A stretch of 64,000 nt of DNA from Stercorarius parasiticus. Its lineage: Eukaryota; Chordata; Aves; Charadriiformes; Stercorariidae. Under the pieces are notes generated by a model that was given only the letters and a program-made list of their open reading frames with translations, searched no databases and had not been told where the DNA came from. Of the stretch, positions 1-14,183 are shown one piece after another; the stretch's first letter is position 1; every line of letters begins with the position of its first letter. A program made the translations under genes and the position numbers. The DNA is taken from NCBI GenBank assembly GCA_013396915.1, contig VWZL01005205.1, positions 434,001 through 498,000 of the forward strand, given 5' to 3'.

Positions 1-3000
1 GCTTCATCCACCAAATTATCTCTAAAACCACTTTGAATATGTCAATGCAGAAATATTTTTGAAAGGCTTAGGTTTAACTGTTTTAACTCTCCATTTGGGA
101 AAATAAATCATTAGTAGGGATTTCCCCCCCACACCCCTCCCCATACTATGGTTGTAAGTGACAGATTAGAAACCACTTTTATAGCATATTAGACAAGAGC
201 CTTGCCTAAAATTACTTCCTTTGGGACTGGATCAGTTGCACTGGTGGCAGAAAAATATTCTGTTTTAACTCCTGTAAGGGTATGGTTTCACAAAACAGCT
301 GAACCGATCTACTAACTGCCTGCTGCTTACAAAGCTGTCCAGTTGCTTTCCTTGTGCTAGCGCTGGTACTAGCTCATGTCCGACCCTAGGGGATGGCTGG
401 TTCTATACATGAGCCTGGCAGACAACTAACTCTGCTAAAGGGAAAAACGGCAACAAGCGAGCAAAAAAAAGCCAGCAACCAAAAAGTCCCAAAGTAAATA
501 CTTTTATATTGCCTTGGCTTTTTGCAGTCAGACGAGTCCTACTGCAAATGCTAGTGAGAAGGAAAGAAGATGTGGTCAAGGCAGTGCAGGAATTGGGGCC
601 ATCCCTTTTGGCAGCACCCACTGAGAAGGTCAGTTTACTGTACTGTGAAACAACCCCCTGATGCTTGTTGCATGCATGTGGTTGAGAGCAGGAGAGCACT
701 TTATCACCTAGCTCTTGGCAATGGCTTAATAAATGACAAGCTTGTCAAACATCATTACTGCACGCGTAGTGAATGTGATGGGTCTATCACAGTCTAGAAA
801 ACAGTATTTCTGTTGGCCTTGTTTATAGTCCCCTAGTTGAGACTATGGCTTATTTGATCCAGGAATTCAGCCAAGGACTCTGCTGACATTTCTGAAGGAA
901 ACGATGGGGTTTAGTTCCTGTAGCTTATAGTCTTTTAGCATTAGACTAGCTCCAGAGTGAGGCCTACTGTAATCTAGCCAGTTATTTGGTAAAATAGTGT
1001 TTAAGGAGTGCATTTTAGCAGCTCATCATACAAAGAACAACTGTGAGGATCAGGCAGATTACGAACCACCAGTCAGGACTCCACAGACTGAGATGTCAGT
1101 AGTTGGTACAAAATGTAGGGAGTTTAAAATACATATATTGTGGCTGATTGGAACCTCCCTGAAAGTATAGATACTGTCCTTTATACCTCTTGCAAAACCA
1201 CAATTTTCTTTCAGTGAGTATGCTTCTAATAGTCTCGCAAAAGAGCTCTTGCTCAGTAACCAGTGGAGATACGGGCTAGAAGAGAATCATAAACAGTGCT
1301 GCTGTTCTTCTGGCCATCTTTCAGGAATGTTTTAGAACGATCAGTAATTCTTAATTTTTGTAGCTGGGAGGTACAGAGGTTGACTGTTTCACATACCTTC
1401 TGCTCCCTGACCTCATTTTACTATGGCAGAGGCTTTAGGCTCACAGTGGTGCAGAACACTTTGTACAAAATGCCCTCAATTTACACTGCAGTGGGATTTA
1501 GGGCATTCTGCCCTGAGTTGGTCCTGTTCTTTGTCAAGTTGCAGGGTAGAAGCAATCATTTTAGACTGAAGCTTAAAACTCCCCTCTTGAAAAATTGTTA
1601 CGGAAATACTGATGGCAGGTTTTACACTTTTTAAAATATTCATAATAAATCTCTAAAGTTCATAATAAAAAACCCATTACAGCTGTGATGTTGACTTCAG
1701 ATATGTGGTTAAGATATCTAATACGTAGGCGACTAAGGAGCTTTGCTTTATTGTCAGGTAAAGTGCATTGCTCTTCACAGAAATATTGCAGCATTTTTTC
1801 CCCCTCACTGGTAATGAAAATGATGCATCACGAGAATCTGCAAATTAACTTCATTCACTGTTACAGCAAATCTTTCTCCTTCCTGCACATAGGAAATATT
1901 TCACGTACTGCTTTAGGGAATGTCATGATTTTGTTAAATGGCAGTTTAAAAATACGAAATACAGAGTAGTTCTTTGCTTTGATTCCTGATTTGGTAGCTG
2001 CTCTAAAATTTTAGTACTGTTTATATTTCATGAGTACAGTGCTAGTGTTTTGATTTAAATCCTAGTGTTGCACACTTTAGTTATTTTTGAAATCTTCAAT
2101 GCCAAATGAAACAGTTTGAAATTATAATGCTTTGCGGTCAAATAATCCCTATTGATGCTTTCCCAGAAAGTGTTTAATTATATGGTATCAATCTTTAGCT
2201 TTTGTTTTTAGCAGGTATGTAATGGTGTTATGTGAATTTAGCTTCAACACAGTTTTTGAGGGAAAGGCAGGCCAGATAAACTTATTTACCAAAAGAAGCT
2301 GTACTTTGAGATAAGTATCGTAGACACCAGATAACGGACAGCTTTCTATAGATAACTAACCTTGCAAATACATTTCTGGAGTGAGAAATGCTGAGTCTCT
2401 GGAACAGTAGTATTCAGACAGACAAAACATGGAGTGTGTATTTTAGATGAAGGATTTGTCTTCATTTCCTGCTAAAGCCTAATGTCCAAATGTGAGAGAC
2501 ACACTATATATGCCAAACTCGTCCAAGATTCAGCAAATCTCACAGCCACAATGCAAACTGAATTTAGAGCCTGGGGATATCCACACATGTTTTCATGCAG
2601 GCATCTTAGGTCCAGATCTGCACCCAACTTAATAAGCCCCTCTGGGTCAGCAGGAATCAGATGAGGTCTGACTGGGCTAATTAGATCTGGCTCACTGGTG
2701 GTGATGCTGGGCCTGGGCTGGTTTCAAGCTTAGCCATCGAAACATATCTGCATTGTATTCCTGAGTACTCATTTTTCTGTTGTTTGTTTGTTTGGGTTTT
2801 TTTCTGGGGTATAGGAAAATGAACTGTATTTGCCTGTGTTCACCAGTGTATCCTGCATTGAAGAGGAGAGGAATAGTCAGGCAGCCTTGTTAATGGGCTT
2901 TTTCTTGAGGTGAACATCTTATTTCACTGCAGCAATGATATCAGAATGACAAACGTATCCATGATGACTGGAGCTGTAAATGACAGGAAAGAACAAGATT

Positions 3001-4246
3001 AGGCAATGGATTCTTTAACTATGTTGAGAAGCCAATTACCACAAGGGAAGCGAATCGGGACTGAATTCCATACCTGTTACCGTAGTCTGCAACTGTAATC
3101 AATTTACTGATAACACCACTACAGCAGATCTGTCTTACTTGCTGTGGCTTCCACAAGAAGAGACAGCATAGTTATAGATATAGTTGCATGCAGAACTGCC
3201 AGAATTATACAGTGGCGAGCATAGTATAAAAGCTTGAAATAGTACTTCTGAAAAATATGAAAAATATGTATAAAAAGTTACTATCATTCATAATATATTT
3301 TGGTTTAATATTGTATTTAACAGATGTATAAAAAATACAAAATTTAAATGATACAATAGTAAATTGTATTAACTACAACTATGTAATGAATATAAACTTC
3401 TAATTAAAAAATTATTATTGCAGTCATATAGCAAAACATTAGGAATGCATAGACTATGCAGTTACATAATGCTCATTAGAAACATGTGATAAGTTTATTG
3501 GTGATGGTGCAACAGATTTTAACACTGGTGCCAGTTCTGAGGCGGGGAAAAAGCCCGTTAATGGACTGTTACTTGGACTAGTACCTTGCTCAGGATGAGC
3601 TGTTGGAGTTCCCTCCCCATGATCAATTGCCAAGTCAAGGCCCTCATTTGTAATACCGTGTCCTCCGTAGAACTATGCCATGTATTGTGTAATGAGATGC
3701 TGCTCGTTAAACTATGTCCTGAAGTTCATGGACAGTTAATTAAGTGATCTTCTCATAAAATATTTGTATTTAGAAGACATCAGTGTTTTCACCATGCAGA
3801 TTTCCCATAAGTATGATGCCACTGAGAACTGCCTTTATGGATGTTTTCCTCATTATACCTGTGTTTATGTCCAGAATTCAAGTGCTGTGCTTGCTTAGTT
3901 CCTCGAGCCTCTCTTACAAATTTAATATATGCAGCAGAGGAGATACGGCTAAAACACACTTCAACTGCAACTCTCTTAAATTCCATAAGCTTTTCAGTTA
4001 AAATCCCAAGCAAATAGATCAGATCTGGTTTTCAGCAGTAAAAATGTACGTCTATATGAAACCTGCACTCACAAGTTACCACTTATACTCTTTATGTGAA
4101 CTGATGTCATCGGATGAATTACAGGTTTCCAAAATAAGATCAAAGTGTGGTTTGACATAAGGACTCCTTTTAAGCCATAAACAGTGTATCCTGGATATGT
4201 GTATGAGAATTCCATAAGCATAACCAATTTTTATCTCTCTCCACAG
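1..4246 (+). other. TTC1: TTC1 intron, partial
   Basis: This AT-rich sequence precedes the TTC1 exon at 4247 and ends in a usable acceptor (pyrimidine-rich stretch, then ccacag). I looked for the tetratricopeptide-coding exons expected upstream and recognised none, so they probably lie left of the window. The open frames here are short and show no family resemblance. A C-rich run at 124-142 (C7, C4, C4) would give G-runs on the opposite strand. Confidence 0.75.
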
Positions 4247-4301
4247 CGATTACCTAGACAAATTGAAGAGCGGAATGAAAAATTAAAGAAAGAAATGTTA
4301 G
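4247..4301 (+). CDS. TTC1: TTC1 (tetratricopeptide repeat protein 1), penultimate coding exon
   Basis: TTC1 is a cytosolic adaptor with three TPR motifs, reported to contact Hsp70/Hsp90-type chaperones and G-protein alpha or Ras signalling partners. This 55-nt exon encodes RLPRQIEERNEKLKKEMLG, with the last glycine split across the junction (one base here, two in the next exon). It matches the helical, charged stretch just after the last TPR in vertebrate TTC1. It is bounded by ccacag upstream and gtaagt downstream, both good splice sites. Phase is 0 at the start and 1 at the end, which joins exactly to the exon at 9798. The short, lysine/glutamate-rich segment is predicted to continue the C-terminal capping helix. 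Identification rests on recalled protein similarity plus a perfect phase match with the terminal exon. Confidence is high. Confidence 0.95.
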
Positions 4302-7300
4302 GTAAGTAGCATGTACATATAGCTTGCATAATAATATAGAAAAATAAAAATACGTGAGTAGAATCTCTTGTATAAAATTTCAAGAAGGTAAATCTTAAAG
4401 GAAATACTTGTTCTGTGTTAAACAAAATTCCTGATTTCCTCGTAGTTCTCTATTGCTTGGTTTCACCTACAGTAAGTTCCAGCCAAATAATTCTGTCAAT
4501 ACAGAAAAGGCTGTTAGTTACATTTAAAGAAAGAGATACTCAAGACCGAAAACAATGTCATATTAATGCATGTAAAAGTAGGGGGAAAATGGTTTGAAAT
4601 AGACCAACTGCTCTGCCCTCTCTCTCTGCAAGTAAACCTTCAAAGGAAACATTCCCATGAAAGGGATAAAACGGGGTTTTCACTAAACCTTTACGTAAAA
4701 GAAGTCAACCAGCTGTCATAGCTGAGCATGTTTGATCTTGTGTCTGAAAAAATAAATTTGGTTCTTTTTGTAGCACTTCCAACCTATAGACCTCCAAGTC
4801 TTCATGTTTACCTTGATTTATATAGTATTTCAGTTCTGTTTGTGTGGAGGCTGAATTAGACCTACCTAGTGTTACAAACAGGCATCTGGCCTTGCTGGAA
4901 GTGGAATTAGATTTCCTAACTGTGTAGCTCATTGTCTCTTACTTTTTACAATTCGATACCAAAGGATACTATTGACTCTACTTGCTTGTAGAAAAGATAA
5001 TTTAATTAATATAACCCATTTGAATGTCAGGGGAGTCAACTCAGGTGTCTGGGATGTATGATTTTTTCATTCCAGGAGAGCAAGTCAGATGCACACTAAT
5101 AGTTCCAGGCTAGGCACTGACACTAAACTTAAATTAATCGCCAGCAAAATCTTTAGAAAGAATGTCACACTTCGTTCTTTGGCTCCTTTGAAGTTTGGAT
5201 ATTGAATTGAATTCTTATTTTAGTCAATAAATCAGCCCGTAACATTGTTTTTCTAGGCTTCTATTCTTTTAACTAAGGCTTAAGTCTGGTATACCCCACT
5301 GAGACTGCCATGAAAACTGGAGCTGTGTACAAACAAACCAAAATAAATGGAATGCATCTTCCTCCTTCCCCAAGTGTGTTTCCTGTTTTCCAGTGCTACA
5401 GCTCATTACCACATAGTTTGTCAGAAGCTGAAACCACTTCTTTAGTGATTGTGTGTAAATAAATCAGAGCACACATTCTTGGCTGGCTTTTTCTGCCGGA
5501 CTACCTCACTGTGAATTCTTGTGTGCAAGCGGTAGTTGCATGTGATTGATGAAGTTGATGTCACTAGAAAAAGCATGTTTTGTTGCCAAACCAAATCCAT
5601 TTCTGCTATGTGTTCTTCAGGGGTCTAACTTTTCCAAAGCCGACATTTGTATTTAAATTATTTACATATTTTCCGTTCAGCCTTTGCAGGTTAGTGCTGC
5701 CACTTGCCACTGAACTTCGCTCAATATGAACTAACCTCCGAGTTTCACATTAATGAAAGCTTGACTTACAGCACACTTTGAAAGTAGCTTTTAAATCCAT
5801 GTGGCTTTGCTTTTATGCTTTCATAACCTGAGTGTCCTCTGCCTTAGTAATTGCCCAGGACATGAACATACACTGACCATTTTCTGTGTTCCTTTTTATT
5901 TCTCTTCTGACTTTAAAGCCAAAGATTTCCAGCTATCGTGTAACAAACTAGTCTTGTTAAGAGAATCTAATTATTGTGCTAACTAGCTCCTTTGGGGAGA
6001 GGGTGTGAGAAGAGAGGAAGCTTGGAATAATTCTAGTAAGGTTTAGCAGCTTGGGGGCTGTGACAATACAGTTTTCTGCATGGCTGCAGAAGAGCCAAGT
6101 ATATTGGATATTAAAAAAAAAAAAAAAGGATGGAACATATGCCAATCTGTGTAATCCATCTTATACACACAGAGTTCATAAAACCTAATTAAAAACTATT
6201 GGGACTTTCAGCTTAAGTTATAAATGAGTGCATTCCAGAAAAGGATTTGCCCTCTCTTTTGTAATTGCTTAAGAAATGTTGTTGGTAATACAGAAAGTTA
6301 TACAAAGTTGCGACCTCATCAGGAAATTTGTCTTTTATCCAAAAAAAATTCTTAACATAAACAATATCTAGCTTTTCAACTTCCAAACCCTGCAGTAACA
6401 CCAGCAACTATACTAGAAGAATTGCCAGAAGGACTGAATAGCAATTAATTTTGGCTGTTACATCTTAATGTAAATCGTGAGAAATCTTTTCGTGCATCTG
6501 CCTTTTGCAACAGGATGTTACATGGCAGTTTAGGTTAGTAATGAATCACAGACTTTTGAGCCCTAAATTGATTTTTACTGGTTAAGTTTTCTTGTTAACC
6601 TCTGACTATTGCTTTGCTGAAGAAACTTAACATGCTGGAGTACCATCTGAAAAGTAGACATAGACTGTTCTAGAATATAAAGAATGAGATCTGATGAACA
6701 AAATGAAAATACGGTCTCAGAGAGGAGAACACGACCCTGCTCCGGGACAAGTGAGTGTCTGGCTGCTGAGAACTCTTTGCAGCTGAGTCACAGCTCCACA
6801 TGCCTTTTTCCTTCCTTCAAGCACAGTCCCTGCTTTAAGAGAGCTTTTCTTTGGGGGGAGGGGGAGGTTGGACTTAACTACAGATCTTAATTTAGGGATG
6901 AAAGGAGAGTGGGGGAGGAGGAAATAGTGCTTTCCTACAATGATGGGTTTATGTGCGCTAAGACAGCAGGAGCAGTGCTTTGGGCTCGAGTTCCCGGAAA
7001 AGGCAAGGCTTTCTTCTGCTTCATTAACAATTTATTAAATGTGGCTGCACCAGAAGGCATTGCTATATGTGAATTTAAGTGATAGAACAGGAAGGTGACC
7101 GATGACTATTGTTTTAAATATTCAATCACAGTGAAATGAAGAATAAAGTACTAAAGACGTCATGTAGTCTTTAGCTTCTCCCAAAGAGCTGGCCTAGCTA
7201 CAAGCAAGAATACCAAGGCAGTTGTTCTGTGTTTATTGGCTCCAGTACTACCGGAAAAGAGCCATCGTACTAACTCCAATTAGAAAAGACCTTTCACAGT

Positions 7301-9797
7301 TTCCTGAAACGGGCAAACTTGTCTGCCTGCTCCCGAGCCAGCTGCAGTGCCTGGATAACTTGTGAACTGTGTACAGCCCACTCCAGCGATGCCAGACTAT
7401 GCCAGGATTCTTCCACCAGTAGACAAAGACACTTCTCACCCCAAACCTGAAGCTAAACAATGACCAAATGTTTGTCTAGAAGTACAATAGCAACTATTCA
7501 TCCCCGTCATAGAGATGCTATGAACAACTTTATAGTTTTATAACCAAAATGCTTTTAGGATGCTGTATAAAATTATGAACTTAATAGTTAACTTAGTTTA
7601 AACAGCTTAAAATAAAACCTCACCAGCAGTACAAAGAAGCTAATCCTAGCTGAGCCATTCACTGGAATGACTTTGGCCAGGTCACTAAACCACCTCATCT
7701 GTTAATCCAAACAGAAAAAAAAAATGAAATTGAAGAAAAATCCTGTATCACCGACTTGCTGCTTTTCTAGGCTAAAGTTGTCTTTTTTTTTTTCCTGTGT
7801 AAGGCCATGGAATTTCCACGTTCACTCTCAAAGACCAGTCTTGCTTTAAAATAATTACATAAATCTCTGAAAGATACCCAGTTGTGAACCAGCACTTTGA
7901 TGCAAGATCTTCATTACTTTGGTGTATGTAGTGTACTGTAGTAATGCTAGCTGTTAGTTTCTTTATGCAGGACTGAGTTGTTCCTTAGATTAAAATGTTT
8001 ACATTTTGCACCTGCTGTTGTTACTTTTTGTGTATTCTGTGACTGTGTTCAAAACAGCTTCCCCTGCCCTCAATTCAATTTTGGAAACGTGATAGAAAAA
8101 CTAGCATATTTTTGTTCATGGTGATGATGTTTAACCTGTCTTGAACTGTTGCCAGATTGTAAGAGATAAGGGGTGTACTTGCATGGGATAAGTTCAGGCT
8201 CGGATACAATTTTTGTTTTGAGAACAGCATTTTCAAACAAACAAAAGCAAGAAACTAAATAAGTGTTTCTATGACTTGGCAGTTAGATTCTAATATGTTA
8301 GCTTAGAAATAGAAATAAAGGTGAAGATGACTAGAATAACAGATGTTTCTCACGATGGCTTGCAGAAAGCATGCACGTGCGAGCAGGAATAGGTGTGGCA
8401 TTTGCACGTTTTAGTTACATGATTGTGACTGCTTCACTTGCTCAACTGGATTTCCTGTGTGCCAGCTGTTGTTGTTGTTGTCACTTTCTCTCCACTGTGT
8501 GCATGCACAAAACTCCCAGCAAAATAAAATCCATTACCTTGAAGATCTAGTTAGAGGTAGAAGGTTTTGTGAAAGCTGGTGTGTAGCCTGTGGATGGAAA
8601 CCTAGGGTAGGCTTCAACTTGTCCAGACTTCTCCTGTTTGTTCTTTGGGAAATTAGTCTACGATGCTGCATTGAAGCCAGGAGGAAAATAATGTTTTCCT
8701 TGGAAAACTGACCATCTTCCTCCTTCGGCTTGTCATGCCAGCGGCTCAGCTTGTGTTTAGCCAACATGCAAGTTGTTACCTCTGCTTCTTTGTTAGTTTA
8801 ATGCATTTTATCTATTCTATCTTCTCTGTATAGATATCACTTTTTAAAAAGGATGTACTTTTGTTGCCCATCCCCTTTTATAGGTGGTAGCAACATTCGT
8901 TTTCTAGAGTCAGAAAGCACGTACCATACATCTATTGCTAGAAGCCTTTAGATTTTGTTAACTGTCATACCCGATGTATATTTAACAATGGTTGTTAAAT
9001 AATAGCTGCTTAGAGCTCCTAGCAGTGGTGAGTTAGTCCTGGAGAACTGTAGTTTTGAAACTGAGTTCATGATGTCAAGTCACATCATGCTGAGTTTTTC
9101 TGCAGGCAAAACGGCTGTAAAGTTGTATGCTTCAGGTGGAACTGCTGAGTTTGCAGGTGCAAACACAGTTGCGAAGATGAAATTTTTTAATTTTTCTTTA
9201 TATCAATATAAATGTTTAAAAAGGGATTTTTAATAGTTACAAATGAGGGGTTTGAACTTGCTCTTTTCATTGTGTCTTTCGGTAGTCTAGGAAACTGGCA
9301 CTTAAAATATTCTTGATTGTTTATAGAGCTGTAGCTGCATCTAAAATGACCAGAACTGAAAACTTTGTGTTAGAAAATTGAATGTTGGCAGTTATCAGAG
9401 TTATATCCAAGCATAAGTATAGGGGAGACCAGTGCTTTGTTGTGAGCTGTTAAACTCTCGTGCCTCAGGAGCTTATAACTGAGGAAATCAGGTGCTTCTG
9501 GGTAGCTGTAACCACATAGCCATGACTGTCGGCAGCCACTGGCCCTCCATCAGGGCTGTCTGACAAACCGTTCAGAACCAGCTTGGTGATCTGATTTCAG
9601 AGCTGACAGTAACTACATCACAATTGGGAGGTTTTTTTAAATTCATGTAACAGCCTAAATATTCAACAAACTGCAGAGATTTCCACAGCATTTACCTTAA
9701 ATTAGTAGAAGAATTTCTAGAGCTGCACTGTGTAGTTGGGCATAATCCAGTGGGAGTTTTCCTTCTGCTTAATGTGTTATCTCTCCTTTCATTGTAG
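4302..9797 (+). other. TTC1: TTC1 last intron
   Basis: This 5.5-kb intron runs from gtaagtagc to a pyrimidine-rich acceptor ending attgtag. I see no additional coding exon, snoRNA with paired C and D boxes, or recent transposon in it. There is a G-rich patch near 6853-6868 and several short A or T runs. The ORFs of 60-85 codons in it are unsupported and often begin at non-ATG codons. Confidence 0.85.
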
Positions 9798-9931
9798 GCA
9801 AACTGAAGGATCTTGGGAATTTGGTTCTCCGCCCCTTTGGCCTGTCAACAGAAAACTTTCAGATAAAGCAGGATTCATCAACTGGTTCATACTCCATCAA
9901 TTTTGTTCAAAATCCCAACAACAATAGATAA
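9798..9931 (+). CDS. TTC1: TTC1, terminal coding exon with stop codon
   Basis: This exon completes TTC1. Two bases finish the split glycine, then 43 residues begin [20 protein letters not shown], end [12 protein letters not shown], and are followed by TAA at 9929-9931. This is the almost invariant C-terminal tail of vertebrate TTC1, lying after the TPR domain. The conserved segment includes an LRPFGLS turn and a polar, asparagine-rich end. The acceptor is attgtag at 9791-9797. An ATG-started frame across the same bases (from 9736) is a shadow in another frame. No frameshift or substitution that would suggest a pseudogene is visible, and the introns show this is the functional locus rather than a processed copy. 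Confidence 0.97.
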
Positions 9932-10445
9932 CATGAATTCAGTCTAGTTCTGCTGGCTTTCAGGCTTCGTGACAGTGTGCTTGCACGTACCAGTAAAAGG
10001 ATTCAGCAAACATTCTTCACGCTCCCCAAGTGAAGATAAGACTCAAGCATACTCATTTCCCTGCTTGTGAAATGATTTACAATGTGGATGTAAAGCAAGT
10101 CATTTGACTTCTCTTAGTGATAACTGTGTCCAATGTGTGATTTTTTTTTTTTTTTAATTTTTTTCCTTCCCTTGTGGTGTTTGGCTTATCCAACAGTCAG
10201 GTTCATTATTTTGGCCCATTCAATGCTGGCAACAAAATTCTAGCAAGCAATTCTGTTGAATCAAAATGCCTACGCACCTGTAGCCAAGAACAAAGCCTAA
10301 TGGTGTCTTGGGGAATTAATGAATCTAGCAGAAGCACTTCTCCACACTCGGCAGGTGGATATGACTGACAGCATGCATGGAAGCAAGCCAGCCGCTTCTG
10401 TGGAGTAACTTTTCTTTGTAATAAAGGCTTGGTATTTCTGTTGGT
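9932..10445 (+). other. TTC1: TTC1 3' UTR
   Basis: Sequence after the TAA runs to the first canonical poly(A) signal and a few bases beyond. It contains a long T run at about 10141-10155. The exact cleavage site cannot be read from DNA alone. The end given assumes use of the AATAAA at 10420, and longer forms are possible. Confidence 0.65.
10420..10425 (+). terminator. TTC1: TTC1 poly(A) signal
   Basis: A canonical AATAAA lies about 490 bases after the TTC1 stop codon. It is followed within 15-35 bases by GT-rich sequence (ttggtttggtttgtg), the usual layout of a vertebrate cleavage and polyadenylation site. Confidence 0.75.
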
Positions 10446-10674
10446 TTGGTTTGTGAAGTTCTTTCCTTATTTGAGTCCTTCACATGGTGGTATTATTGTT
10501 AAAAGTGCTTTAGTCACCCACAAAAAACTGACTTGCAAGACATTGATTTGAAGCATTTGATTTTTTTCATCTTGCTTATAGCAACACCAGTAAATTAACC
10601 TCAGGCCACCCGTACAAGACAGTTTGTTTACTTTTTATTAATTTTTCTGGAGGCAACAAGGAAATTTTGTGCCT

Positions 10675-10698
10675 CTATATATATATACACACACATAT
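10675..10698. repeat. AT/AC dinucleotide microsatellite
   Basis: An alternating run of TA units passes into CA units. It is a short simple repeat in the TTC1 3' flank. Confidence 0.85.
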
Positions 10699-10845
10699 CT
10701 AAGATGTAATGGTACCATAAAATTAGTTAAATTTGCTTGTCTAAGATTCATTCATGTTACAGATATCGGTAAAGGCAAACAAATACGTGATGTTAAATAT
10801 GATTGCAAAAGATTTTCATAGTATACTAGACCTTGAAGACTTTGA

Positions 10846-10884
10846 AGTGTGTGTGTGTACATACATATATATATATATATATAT
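10846..10884. repeat. GT then AT dinucleotide microsatellite
   Basis: A GT run is followed by acatac and then a run of about ten AT units. It is a compound simple repeat, likely length-polymorphic. Confidence 0.9.
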
Positions 10885-12377
10885 GTGCTGTTGAAGTAGT
10901 TCATTCAGATTTTGGAGAAGGGGTGTCTTTTGTAATTACTACTTACTATTTTTTATATTGATGCTGATGTTTACACTGGAGGCAGATTTTTCAGTTGTCT
11001 CCATGGAGATTTCAGTACATGATTTAATTAAATAATCAGTGGTGGCTGTCTGTTGGCTATGGGTTGTCAGATTTATTTCAGGAAGTCTCTCCATGTGTAC
11101 TTTAAGGACTGAAATTATAGAACTCCAGTCTTTACACTGGTATGCCTGAAAGGAACAGTCTCTCAAGCTAAGGCATTCTTGGTGCTTTATTTTCATTTTT
11201 GTCTCTGCAGCTGTGCAGGGGTTTTTGGATTGTTGTTTAACTCTGTCTTGCTGCATTTTTGGTTTTGACTTTGTGGTCACCTGTTTGTAAACTATCTCAA
11301 GTCTGCAGTGAGCGTGTATTAAGTCTATGGGAATTAAAATGTCATTGTCAAGAGAGAAGAGAGGTCTGTGCAGCCTTTAACATCTTCTGCATAATTAAAA
11401 TGTTACTTAAGTAAATAACAGCAAACAGCCTCTAGGATTCCCACATGCTGAATCTGTGACTGTGCCATGCTTTACTGGAGTAAAGTTTCTAATGTGCAAG
11501 GCTGAATTTCCTTTACTGATACAGTTTGGGCAAAGGGGTAGGTGTGTGGATGGGAGGTTTTAAAGAAAGATTTTGCTCCCTGGCACTGCTGGAGAGGGGT
11601 TTGCCAGCCAGAGGCCAGGTGTGCCGGGCTCCAGTACCCAGGCAGAGGGCTGAGCCTACCTCGTCGCTGTGCTGGGAGAGAAGTGTGCTCACACCCCAGA
11701 GGCTCTGCAGGTCCAGATGGGCTAATTAGCTCTAAAACTGCTTTTGCTTTCTCAGCTGAGCTTTTCAGATTCAGGGAAGGCTCACTGGGTTGGGCAGTGT
11801 TGAGGCTAGTATAAATGTTAATAATCTTTCCTGAAAGCTGGAACACTACGGAGCAAAGGTGTCCAAGCTGCTTCCAAGGAGCGCTGGGCAGGGGCAGTGC
11901 TGGGCTGAAGCTCATGAGCTTGGCTTATGCCCACAGAGGCACTGGCGTATGTGTGAAACTCGCTTCCCTACAGCTCCTGGGACCGCACCGGGTGGGTGGA
12001 GTTGGCGGTTCCTGCTGCTGCAGGCTCCGCACTGCCTCAAAGTGGAAAAGGTGGCAGGCTCTGGAGGCAGCACAAGGTGTTTGCACCTGGAGCCAGGCAG
12101 TCCATTGACTCCTGAGTTCCAGTAACTAACTTTGCACAGGGGCTGAAGGCGGGGAAAGGAGCTCAGCTACACTTCGTCTCATTTGCCAACCTTAGCGCTA
12201 GTCCCGTGTCACTGAATGTGAAGCAGGTTGGGTCTGTGCCCTGGGTGTTGCTCCACTGCAACGTGCATACACCCATAGAACATACATAAAAGGAACCACT
12301 TTGGAGCTACTATACTTTAAATTTTTATATATCTTTGTTATTAGCAATTAATTGCTACCTTTATATGCGCTGTGTGC

Positions 12378-12412
12378 GTCTATATATTATTTAGTGTCTA
12401 TATATTATTTAG
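12378..12412. repeat. Tandem duplication, 18-bp period
   Basis: The 17-base unit gtctatatattatttag occurs twice in direct tandem, at 12378-12394 and 12396-12412, with one base between the copies. It is probably a replication-slippage product. Confidence 0.9.
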
Positions 12413-14183
12413 CACTGTGTGGCCGTTGTGCAAAGTTACAAGCAGTGGCTTTTAGCAACCTGCTACTTGCCTTACCAATGAGTCCAGTCTTCCTTCCATT
12501 CTGTTCCTGCTTCACATCTTTAAAGGGCTGGAGGGCTGCAAATGTGCCTTCTTGGGCTGGGCACTGGTTAACTTATTCTGGAAAATAAAAGCACAACAAA
12601 ACTTTTAATATTATTACTACCTCTGTGCAAACACAACATCAAGTAAGTGTGCCACTTCCCTGCTGGATGCCTGATGTCTGTCTATAGTTTTAAAATGAAG
12701 GGAAGAACAAATGAAGCTGAAGGATTGCAGCTGATTAGCTTTCCACAATTTTGTGTTTGTAATTTAATTGCGTTGTGTGAAAGAGGTGGGTTAGCGTCAC
12801 TGGAAATTGGGCACAGCAATACTGAGGACTCTATGGGTCATACCCACTCAGAGCGCCACTCTCCAGCTAAACCAGAAACCTCTGCAACATGTGATCTGCC
12901 ACTGCAGCAAGCTCTCCTCTAGGTCAAATTCCAATTAATTGCCTGAAAGTCTGAAAGTCCTTTTGCATTGTCCAAATCCTGAACAAATGCATTTATTTTG
13001 CTTTTGATTTTTAAGGGTTTTTTTTTTTTTTTTATGTCTAAACTAGTCATCACAGCTGTCACCAGAAGGGTAATTGGTACTTCCTCCTGGTGTAACTGGC
13101 CACAATTCCACCGCAATGCCAGGGTGTTTTGAGTCACACATCTTGGGCTTACAACCTCTAATAGGAAAAAAAATTTTTACGAAACATAATCTTTTAAATA
13201 TAAGTGCTCTTAAACCAACAAGTTCCTTGCTAATTTGTTCCAATAGTTACTCACCCTTATTGTAACAAGCATGTGCCTTTTTTCCATTTCCAGTTGTCTG
13301 TCCTCAGCGCCAGGCTTTGTTCCTTCTTACTCTGCCTGTTTAGTACCTGGCCTTCTCTCCCTCTATGTGTTTGCACAGCAACGAAGGGGCCTGTTGCTCT
13401 TCTCCATCAGCTGAAGAGACAGGGCTGCTTTCCGGCTCTCCCTACAAAGAACTTTTTCCAGGATTTCCATAACGTTTGTGTCTCAAACCTTCCTTTTTTT
13501 GACATGAGAATTGACACTGAGGTTTCTCTCTCTTCTGCTTTATAAGGCAGGCCCAACATTCTTCCTTGTTCTCCCTTGTTTACACCCTCAGAGACTGTCT
13601 TAACGCTTCTGTCAACAGATGAGTGAAGTTTCAGACCTCCCCTCAGCCTTTTCTGGGATAGCAGAGATACAGACACCCCCCCCTTTCCTGCAGCTGTGGA
13701 CGACATTTTCTTCCTTGTGTTAATGCAGCTAAATGCTAAATTAAGTCACGCTTTGTTTGGCAGGCCCGGCTTCCTGAGCAATGTATGTTCTTCTGTGTAT
13801 CTTCCCACCAGGCTGCTGCTTCCTAGCATTTAGATTACTTGCTAGACTTTAGATTTCTCAGTCACTGATGAAAGTGTCATGTATTACAAGGTCTAGCAGT
13901 GATTTCAGCAGAATCTCACAGGAAACATCCCTGTTTGAAGGACAGTGGCAAACTGAGATCCATCGGGGAGACAATCTTACTCCATGTGTGCATCATTTTT
14001 TTTATATTGCAGATAGTTATCTGTAAATATTGCGTATCCTGTAGAGTGCCATGCCAGGCGGTGTGTCTTTGTCATTAGACTCACTAAGGCTGGTTGACTG
14101 ACAAGGTCTATTTTTGATGGATTTTAATTGCATGTTTGCCTTTAATTCTGGATTTCTGATCCTGTTTCCAGATCCCTATCCCT

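Larger units (their letters stand above)
10446..14183. other. Intergenic region downstream of TTC1
   Basis: Apart from the microsatellites and an 18-bp duplicated unit near 12378, I see no gene. Several ORFs of 60-147 codons overlap on both strands around 11.5-12.1 kb and 13.0-13.7 kb. They lack recognisable domains, and many begin at TTG or GTG rather than ATG. Confidence 0.6.
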